Of a stretch of DNA of 11,378 nucleotides, positions 6,559 through 11,378 are shown one piece after another (positions within the stretch are counted from its first letter, which is position 1; each line of letters begins with the position of its first letter). The stretch lies in the NCBI GenBank assembly GCA_002358835.1, contig DEPP01000073.1:1-11378 (forward strand). Reading direction: 5' to 3'. The position numbers and the translations under genes are program-made. The DNA comes from Bacteroidales bacterium UBA3389 (GTDB taxonomy: Bacteria > Bacteroidota > Bacteroidia > Bacteroidales > P3). Below the pieces are notes generated by a model, which was given only the letters and a program-made list of their open reading frames with translations, was not told the origin of the DNA and did not search any database.

Positions 6559-6768
6559 TCAAGAAACATTTTTCCAAAATCAAGATCCATTTCACTAAAA
6601 TCAAGATTCAAAAAATTCTTTCTTGAAAACAATTTTCTAAAACAAAGATCCATTTTTCTGTTTTCAAGATTTATTTTCCCAAAATCAAGAAATAATTATA
6701 CAAAACAAAGAGCCATATTCTTCAAATCTACTTTCTGATAAGCAAAACAAAAATCGACCTAAATAAAT
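6559..6768 (+). repeat. Repeat array B: degenerate 21-bp tandem repeat, 8 clear and 2 weak units
   Basis: Units begin every 21 bases at 6559, 6580, 6601, 6622, 6643, 6664, 6685 and 6706, with weaker ones at 6727 and 6748. The typical unit begins TCAAGA (or CAAAGA), has a central CATTTTT-like stretch and ends AAAA (or GTTT). The period is constant without insertion or deletion. Terminal AAAA blocks fall at 6576, 6597, 6639, 6681 and 6702, and T-tracts lie half a period away, so A/T tracts recur in helical phase. The unit at 6622 begins CTTGA and forms an inverted partner with the one before it. The array lies between the glycan operon terminator and the sufB promoter. There are no unique spacers, so it is not a CRISPR. 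Confidence 0.87.
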
Positions 6769-6807
6769 TCTACATTGAAATTATCCCAAATGCACATAAA
6801 GCAAAAC

Positions 6808-6856
6808 AAAAAAGCGTGCAAGAAATCTTCTATCGAAGCCCTTGCACGCTTTTTTT
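6808..6856. terminator. Rho-independent terminator of the glycan operon, symmetrical
   Basis: The perfect 15-bp arms AAAAAAGCGTGCAAG (6808-6822) and CTTGCACGCTTTTTT (6841-6855) flank a loop with its own small stem (CTTC 6827-6830, GAAG 6835-6838). On the - strand the hairpin starts 18 bases after the sugar transferase stop and ends in a T-run, so it terminates the glycan operon. The A-run and T-run symmetry makes it able to act on both strands. Confidence 0.87.
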
Positions 6857-6873
6857 ATAAAAATATTATCTTT

Positions 6874-7572
6874 CTAAGCGTTGTATTCCTTATTAAACGT
6901 TTCTACATCTTTTTCTAAGTCAAGACGTGGCAAAGTTTTGAAAACTTTATAAACCAAATCGCTCTTTGGAAAAACTATTACCCAACAAGTAAGAAAGATT
7001 ATCATAAAATCTACATATAAAGAACGATTATGATAATACCATTTTTCTAATTCTCCTTTTTGTGGTTGAATGTACTGACGAGCAAACTCCACAGGGTCTT
7101 TTGCTTTTGACACATAATATTCCTCATCTCTAAATATTACAGAACCAATTCCTGATAACCCCGGAGTTACTTTTGAAATACATTCTTTTACATCATCGGC
7201 ATACAAATCGTATGTCTTTTTTACTAACGGACGAGGTCCTATTATACTCATATTTCCTATTAGTATGTTTATCAATTGTGGTAATTCATTGATTTTTGTC
7301 TTACGCAGAAATTTTCCCATTGGAAGAACCCTTGGGTCGTTTCTTGTAGTTACTGTACCCGTTCCTATGTTTGGAGAATTTTTAAGCATAGTTGCAAACT
7401 TCCATATATCAAATGGTTTTCCTCCTTTACCTATTCTTTCTTGGAAATAAAAAACATAGTGTTCCCCTGTCAATAACAATCCTATTATTACAGGTATTAA
7501 CAATGGTGAAAGCACTGTTAAAGCTAACAACGCCATAACAAAGTCAAATAATCTCTTTATTATCTTATACAT
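6874..7572 (-). CDS. PglC/WcaJ-like phospho-sugar transferase (initiating glycosyltransferase)
   Basis: The 232-residue protein is a monotopic bacterial sugar transferase, which moves a phospho-sugar from a UDP-sugar to a polyprenyl phosphate and so starts glycan assembly at the inner membrane. The N-terminal hydrophobic helix (about 9-34) carries the Ser22-Pro23 break typical of the re-entrant helix. RNDPRVLPMGKFLRKT (77-92) and MSIIGPRPL (108-116) are family motifs. The catalytic Asp-Glu dyad of PglC reads Asn95-Glu96 here (KINELPQL), so the expected Asp nucleophile is replaced. From memory, KINELPQL is common in one subfamily with the PGLSGIGS motif seen at 137-144, which argues for a natural variant rather than decay. 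A second hydrophobic stretch (188-201) lies near the C-terminus. It begins 2 bases after the dehydratase gene and is the last gene of the operon. Confidence 0.88.
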   Translation of the reverse strand: MYKIIKRLFDFVMALLALTVLSPLLIPVIIGLLLTGEHYVFYFQERIGKGGKPFDIWKFATMLKNSPNIGTGTVTTRNDPRVLPMGKFLRKTKINELPQLINILIGNMSIIGPRPLVKKTYDLYADDVKECISKVTPGLSGIGSVIFRDEEYYVSKAKDPVEFARQYIQPQKGELEKWYYHNRSLYVDFMIIFLTCWVIVFPKSDLVYKVFKTLPRLDLEKDVETFNKEYNA

Positions 7573-7574
7573 AA

Positions 7575-8783
7575 TTACATCTTTTGGTCTAAATTCTTAC
7601 CCTTTTCTTCGTGCTCAAAGTTTGGAATAAATTCTTTAAGCAAAGTAACAACCTCTTCTTTCTTGAAATCGTTACGCTTAAATAAAGTTTCCATTTTTTC
7701 AAAGAAAGAAAGAATTTCATTTTTATCTCTGCAAGGATAGTTTTCTATTACTCCCAAAGAAGAGAATCTTTCCATATTAAGTTGTTCTCCTTCTATGTAA
7801 AATTCTTCATATCCTTTTTCTCCTGTTGTATCAGATGAGAAATAATAAACGGGATAAGTATCCGTATCTTCTGGCATTTCGTATGCGAATTTTCTTGCCT
7901 CCTCTTCGCTATTGCAATATTTTATTTTGTAGCCTTGACTTGTTAAAAAATCATCACAAATAGAAGAGAAAGTCATCATTTGTTCTTCTCCTAATTTTGG
8001 AAAGAAAATCTCTCCTGTTTTACCTAACATACAAGCCAACATACAGATTTGTCCACTTTCGTCAGGAGAAACAAAATATCTTTTCACATCGTTTGGAGAT
8101 GAAAGCGGTTGATGTTTCATCATTCTATCGATAAATCCTGCTAAAAGCGAACCATTAGAGAATGCAACATTGGCAAAACGAGCCGTTGTAATCTTAAATT
8201 GTTTTGAATAGGACATTATCATTTCTTCCATTACCTTTTTGCTACAACCCATTATGTTTACAGGATTTGCCGCCTTATCAGTAGATACACAAAAGAAATG
8301 TTTTGGAGGCATCTCTGCCAATAAATCCATCAATTTTCTTGCTTTCAACACATTGTTTTCCACCAATGCTTCTACTGAATATTGATCTTTTTCACTCCTT
8401 ACATGTTTGTGAGCCGAAAAATTAGCAACTATATCAAAACCTCCTTCATTACGGAAGATTTTTTCAAAAATAGGATCAGCAAAATTCAATGGATATGTTC
8501 TGTAATCCTGTGGTACATACATATTATAAGTAGAACGCAAATCTCTTGTCAATTCTGTCAATCCATTCTCGCTAATATCTACAACCACCAACTTACTTGG
8601 CTTAAATGGTAAGACCGCTCTAATATATGAAGAGCCTATTGTGCCTGCCCCACCTATTACTAATACACTTTTTCCTTCAATTACTGCCTTTAATGTTTCT
8701 TTATTTGCTTCTATGTCTTGAAGAAACATCGATTGAGGACGATTAGTAATATATTTTCCTATGAATTTACTTACATTTATCAT
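7575..8783 (-). CDS. UDP-GlcNAc 4,6-dehydratase-like nucleotide-sugar dehydratase (short PglF/WbpM/CapD type)
   Basis: The 402-residue protein is an extended short-chain dehydrogenase/reductase of the polysaccharide biosynthesis CapD group. The Rossmann motif GGAGTIGS lies at 44-51, and VVVDISENGL follows as the second strand. STDKAANPVNIMGCSKKVMEE (167-187) is the catalytic block: Asp169-Lys170 and Lys182 are present, and the usual Tyr is Met178, as in the C5-retaining enzymes WbpM and PglF rather than FlaA1. It lacks the four N-terminal membrane helices of full-length WbpM/PglF, so it should be soluble. It would make the 4-keto-6-deoxy sugar used by the aminotransferase encoded just upstream, whose last codon overlaps its ATG by 4 bases. 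The family is firm; the substrate is inferred from context. Confidence 0.88.
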   Translation of the reverse strand: MINVSKFIGKYITNRPQSMFLQDIEANKETLKAVIEGKSVLVIGGAGTIGSSYIRAVLPFKPSKLVVVDISENGLTELTRDLRSTYNMYVPQDYRTYPLNFADPIFEKIFRNEGGFDIVANFSAHKHVRSEKDQYSVEALVENNVLKARKLMDLLAEMPPKHFFCVSTDKAANPVNIMGCSKKVMEEMIMSYSKQFKITTARFANVAFSNGSLLAGFIDRMMKHQPLSSPNDVKRYFVSPDESGQICMLACMLGKTGEIFFPKLGEEQMMTFSSICDDFLTSQGYKIKYCNSEEEARKFAYEMPEDTDTYPVYYFSSDTTGEKGYEEFYIEGEQLNMERFSSLGVIENYPCRDKNEILSFFEKMETLFKRNDFKKEEVVTLLKEFIPNFEHEEKGKNLDQKM

Positions 8784-9967
8784 TTGTACAATCCTTTCTT
8801 TATGTTTTCGTAATAATCTGGTATTATAACTGTACTTGGAATATTAACAACTCTGTCTTCTAACCATTGAGAATTGCTAAGGTCTCCACATTGACAACCT
8901 CTATACATATCCAATTTGTTATTCAAAACCCAAATAGGACGTGTCATAACACCATTATCGTTTGTATATGTAAGAAAAGCATCTCTTTCTTCCCTATCTT
9001 TTAAAATCACTGCATTGAGCCAATAATTAGAACGACAATTTTCAGGCTCAACAAAAAACTCTATATCCTTGTCTGCGAAGAATGCTTTGTATTTATCTGT
9101 AAGTTTACGTTTTTGTTCTATGAAATAATCACATTGTTCAATTTGTCCCAATCCCAAAGCAGCAGCAAGATTTGTCAAACGATAGTTATATGCTGTGTAA
9201 TCGTGATTATATTCCCAACGATGAGGAACTTTTGCAGTTGTTGTTATGTGTTTTGCCAATTTTGCAAGTTCTTCATCTTGTGTAAGAATCATTCCCCCAC
9301 CACCTGTTGTGATTACTTTATTTCCATTAAAGCTCAAAGCTGATAGCTTACCAAATAATCCTGTGTGTTTTCCTTTATAATAACTTCCAATACTTTCTGC
9401 TGAATCCTCTACTAAAGGAATATTATATCTTTCACACACTTCCACAATTCCGTCTAAATCACAAGGGTGTCCAAAAGTGTGCATCGGAACAACAGCAGCA
9501 AAACGTCTTCCTGTTTTATTATTATATGTAAAACCATCAGCACCTTTGCGAGCATTTTCTTTTAGAAAATCTTCCAACTTCTCTGCACTCATACCCATTG
9601 TTCTTCTGTCCACATCTACAAAAACAGGTCTTGCACCGGTATATGATATTGCATTACAAGTTGCAATAAAAGAAACAGGTTGAGTAATCACCTCTTCATC
9701 TGCCTTAACCCCTGCAAGCAACAAACAAATATGCAAAGCCGAAGTGCCATTCACCGCTGCAATAGCATATTTACTACCTGTATATTCACATATTGCTTGT
9801 TCAAACTTCCCTACATACTCTCCAACAGATGAAACAAAGTTACTATCCATTGCATCTAACAAATACTTTCTCTCATTTCCAATAAAACGAGGATCGTGTA
9901 AAATTACAAAGCCTTTGTCATCATTAAAAACCTCTCTAACAAAAGCCGTAAAATCCGAAAAATTCAT
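8780..9967 (-). CDS. DegT/DnrJ/EryC1 aminotransferase, LegC-like (PLP-dependent sugar 4-aminotransferase)
   Basis: The 395-residue protein is a fold-type I PLP enzyme that aminates 4-keto nucleotide sugars. The PLP lysine is Lys217 in SFNGNKVITTGGGGM, and Asp188 in EDSAES (187-192) would pair with the pyridine nitrogen. FVSSVGEYVGKFE (44-56), NGTSALH (73-79), VDVDRRTMGMS and PMHTFGHPCDLDGI resemble the LegC family used for legionaminic acid and related 4-amino sugars. With a 4,6-dehydratase, an acetyltransferase and a PglC-like transferase in the same operon, a PglE-like role in making a bacillosamine-type sugar is the simpler reading. The gene overlaps the dehydratase by 4 bases (ATGA) and begins 22 bases after the MNT gene. 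Confidence 0.88.
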   Translation of the reverse strand: MNFSDFTAFVREVFNDDKGFVILHDPRFIGNERKYLLDAMDSNFVSSVGEYVGKFEQAICEYTGSKYAIAAVNGTSALHICLLLAGVKADEEVITQPVSFIATCNAISYTGARPVFVDVDRRTMGMSAEKLEDFLKENARKGADGFTYNNKTGRRFAAVVPMHTFGHPCDLDGIVEVCERYNIPLVEDSAESIGSYYKGKHTGLFGKLSALSFNGNKVITTGGGGMILTQDEELAKLAKHITTTAKVPHRWEYNHDYTAYNYRLTNLAAALGLGQIEQCDYFIEQKRKLTDKYKAFFADKDIEFFVEPENCRSNYWLNAVILKDREERDAFLTYTNDNGVMTRPIWVLNNKLDMYRGCQCGDLSNSQWLEDRVVNIPSTVIIPDYYENIKKGLYK

Positions 9968-9989
9968 ATTTTGTTATTAATTATACTAA

Positions 9990-10313
9990 TTACTTCAAAA
10001 ACACAAGAGAATTATTTTCATAAATAATTACTCCAGTTCTATTTATACTTTCAATCAAATTAGAATCTTTTATAGAGTGATAAACACTTATATCAAAAAT
10101 AAATGGTAATAGCAAATCATCTATTTCCTGTATAATATTAGTATATTCTCTATTATTTATTTTTTCACTAACTAAAACAATGTCAACATCAGAATAAATA
10201 CGATTAGTCCCCTTTGCACGAGAACCATAAAGAATCACCTTTTCTATATTTTTATGACTAACGAATACCGTTTCTAATCTCTTCCAATAATCGTCCTTTA
10301 TTCCATAATTCAT
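9990..10313 (-). CDS. mntA: MNT-type minimal nucleotidyltransferase, antitoxin of a HEPN-MNT pair
   Basis: The 107-residue protein is a minimal nucleotidyltransferase (HI0073/MntA type). Gly30-Ser31, ten residues, then Asp42-Val-Asp44 give the complete GSX10DXD motif, and a third acidic residue, Asp74 (FDIS), sits on the following strand, so the active site looks intact. In the studied Shewanella MntA-HepT pair, MntA neutralises its partner by adding AMP to a tyrosine next to the RNase motif. The gene overlaps the upstream HEPN gene by 4 bases (ATGA), so translation is coupled, with the toxin-like gene first. The segment seems more AT-rich than the genes downstream, consistent with insertion into the glycan operon. 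Family firm; antitoxin role inferred. Confidence 0.87.
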   Translation of the reverse strand: MNYGIKDDYWKRLETVFVSHKNIEKVILYGSRAKGTNRIYSDVDIVLVSEKINNREYTNIIQEIDDLLLPFIFDISVYHSIKDSNLIESINRTGVIIYENNSLVFLK

Positions 10314-10738
10314 AATAGGGACTCCTTTTCACTCATTACTTGTAGAAACTTATCAAAAAGAGGTTGATAAATTGAAATTATTCTACCTGCAATCTCAATT
10401 GCAATTTCTTGATCATAATTATGAGAAGTAATATTTCTATCCACAATACTATCCATCCACCTATCATCATCAATAAGTCCATTTTGCAAAGCATAGCGAA
10501 TAGCATCACGAGAACCAACAATTCCACTTATTCCCATATATTCAAGATAATCTTTCATCAACTTCCAAGCCAATTCGTGAGTAAATTCATATCTCTGTAT
10601 CAAAGCATCTAATAATAATTCCGATTCTATAGTTTTTACAGAATAAATAGAAACGCTTTTTACCGCCTCATTCATTCTCCCAAACGCTTTACGAAAACTA
10701 TCCAACCTTTGCACCCAACGTATTTCTTGCTTTTCCAT
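10310..10738 (-). CDS. hepT: HEPN-domain protein, HI0074/HepT-like toxin or nucleotidyltransferase-binding partner
   Basis: The 142-residue all-helical protein resembles the HI0074 nucleotidyltransferase substrate-binding family, a branch of HEPN. Landmarks are YEFTHELAWKLMKDYLE (50-66), SRDAIRYALQNGLI (76-89) and the motif RNITSHNY (101-108), which is a full RX4HXY: Arg101 and His106 match the HEPN RNase residues, and Tyr108 is where HepT is AMPylated by MntA. Its ATG lies 4 bases after the PglD-like stop, and its stop overlaps the MNT start, so the pair is embedded in the operon. It could be an active RNase toxin or, as first proposed for the Haemophilus proteins, only a binding partner of the nucleotidyltransferase. 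Confidence 0.85.
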   Translation of the reverse strand: MEKQEIRWVQRLDSFRKAFGRMNEAVKSVSIYSVKTIESELLLDALIQRYEFTHELAWKLMKDYLEYMGISGIVGSRDAIRYALQNGLIDDDRWMDSIVDRNITSHNYDQEIAIEIAGRIISIYQPLFDKFLQVMSEKESLL

Positions 10739-10742
10739 ATTT

Positions 10743-11378
10743 TTATGATTTATATTTCAACACTTTTGCCGGATTACCAACCACTACAGCATTATCTCCA
10801 ACATCTCTTATCACAACACTACCTGCACCAATCAGACAATCTTTTCCTAATTTCTTTACTCCTGTCATAACTGTTGCACCCATTCCTAAATATGCATTAC
10901 AATCAGCAAAAACGTTTGCACCTAAAACCACTCCATTTGAAATAAAACACCCCTCTTTCATCGTAGAATGATGTACAATAGCACTATTTTCAGCAATCAT
11001 ACAATCCTTTTCTATCGTAACATAAGGCATTACAACACTATCTGGCAGAATATAAACTGCGTCTTCTGAAATATCTACATTATCTGAAATTATTGAATCT
11101 TGATGAATAAAGCAAGGTGTCCTATAGCCCAAACTTCTCACTTTCCCCAATATTTTTCTTCTTAAAGGATTGTTTCCTATTGGACAAAACACATTTGCAA
11201 CTTTATCCTTCCACTCTTGTGTTTCAAGCAATTCTTCACTACCAACAATAGGAATACCTTTTATATATGTTCCATATAGTTTTGGATTATTATCCATAAA
11301 CGCTATAACATTTATTCCTATTTCTTTGAGATAAGACAAATAAACCTCGCCATAAGTACCTGCTCCAATAATTACCGA
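10743..11378 (-). CDS. PglD/NeuD-like sugar O/N-acetyltransferase (5' end outside window)
   Basis: The frame stays open to the right edge, so about 211 C-terminal residues are visible and the true start is missing; the TTG at 11339 is internal, because the codons before it read SVIIGAGTYGEVY, the start of the Rossmann-like N-terminal domain of this family. IAFMDNNPK continues that domain. The rest is a left-handed beta-helix of hexapeptide repeats from about ISDNVDISED onward, with IVHHSTM at the place of the catalytic His of PglD, ending VVVGNPAKVLKYKS. PglD N-acetylates the 4-amino group of the UDP-sugar made by the aminotransferase; NeuD relatives O-acetylate sialic acid. The context with the three other bacillosamine-type enzymes favours the first. 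It lies 4 bases before the HEPN gene. Confidence 0.87.
   Translation of the reverse strand, partial: SVIIGAGTYGEVYLSYLKEIGINVIAFMDNNPKLYGTYIKGIPIVGSEELLETQEWKDKVANVFCPIGNNPLRRKILGKVRSLGYRTPCFIHQDSIISDNVDISEDAVYILPDSVVMPYVTIEKDCMIAENSAIVHHSTMKEGCFISNGVVLGANVFADCNAYLGMGATVMTGVKKLGKDCLIGAGSVVIRDVGDNAVVVGNPAKVLKYKS

Noticed and set aside
6559..6768. CRISPR array
   Set aside because: The units abut directly with a constant 21-base period and are themselves diverged; there are no conserved repeats alternating with unique spacers and no cas genes nearby.
10743..11339. Complete 198-residue acetyltransferase starting at 11339
   Set aside because: The putative start is TTG and the frame remains open to the window edge, encoding the family's N-terminal VIIGAG nucleotide-binding segment, so the gene is truncated by the window.

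Overview
The window looks like a chromosomal segment of a low-GC member of the Bacteroidota, most likely a gut-associated Bacteroidales. Supporting signs are two promoters with the Bacteroidota -7 element (TAnnTTTG; both read TACTTTTGC), a PorT-like outer-membrane barrel, a Bacteroidales-type bile salt hydrolase, and almost no Shine-Dalgarno sequences apart from one. The assignment comes from recognised families and motifs; no database search was run.

Layout. Bases 1-114 are the 3' end of an unrecognised + strand gene, followed by a hairpin terminator. Bases 115-570 carry no convincing gene; they hold that terminator, a short 23-bp-period direct repeat and the promoter of the next gene. A + strand choloylglycine hydrolase family gene (571-1641) stands alone and ends at a strong hairpin that can also stop the opposing - strand transcript. 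From 6441 down to 1824 a - strand operon runs sufB, a family 9 glycosyltransferase, mazG, a metallo-beta-lactamase fold hydrolase and a PorT-like barrel. sufB has its own promoter (about 6474-6505), and no sufC, sufD or sufS follows it. Bases 6433-6873 are non-coding and hold the sufB promoter, a degenerate 21-bp tandem array and a terminator. From beyond the right edge down to 6874 a second - strand operon encodes a glycan module.

The glycan operon reads, in transcription order: PglD-like acetyltransferase (5' end outside the window), a HEPN protein and an MNT nucleotidyltransferase forming a HepT/MntA-type toxin-antitoxin pair, a LegC-family aminotransferase, a PglF/WbpM-like 4,6-dehydratase, and a PglC-like phospho-sugar transferase. 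The four sugar enzymes together match the bacillosamine-type route: UDP-GlcNAc is dehydrated, aminated at C4, N-acetylated, then loaded onto a polyprenyl phosphate. The module probably makes the first sugar of an O-antigen, capsule or glycoprotein glycan. The toxin-antitoxin pair sits inside it, between two pathway genes.

The most unusual signal is non-coding. A 21-bp-period degenerate tandem repeat occurs twice: about 8-10 units at 6559-6768, and at least 4 units in the opposite orientation at 1724-1807. The two arrays flank the sufB operon. Three consecutive units appear in the same order in both (49 of 63 positions identical by hand alignment). The 21-bp period equals two helical turns and keeps A- and T-tracts in phase, which suggests curved DNA or a nucleoid-protein site.
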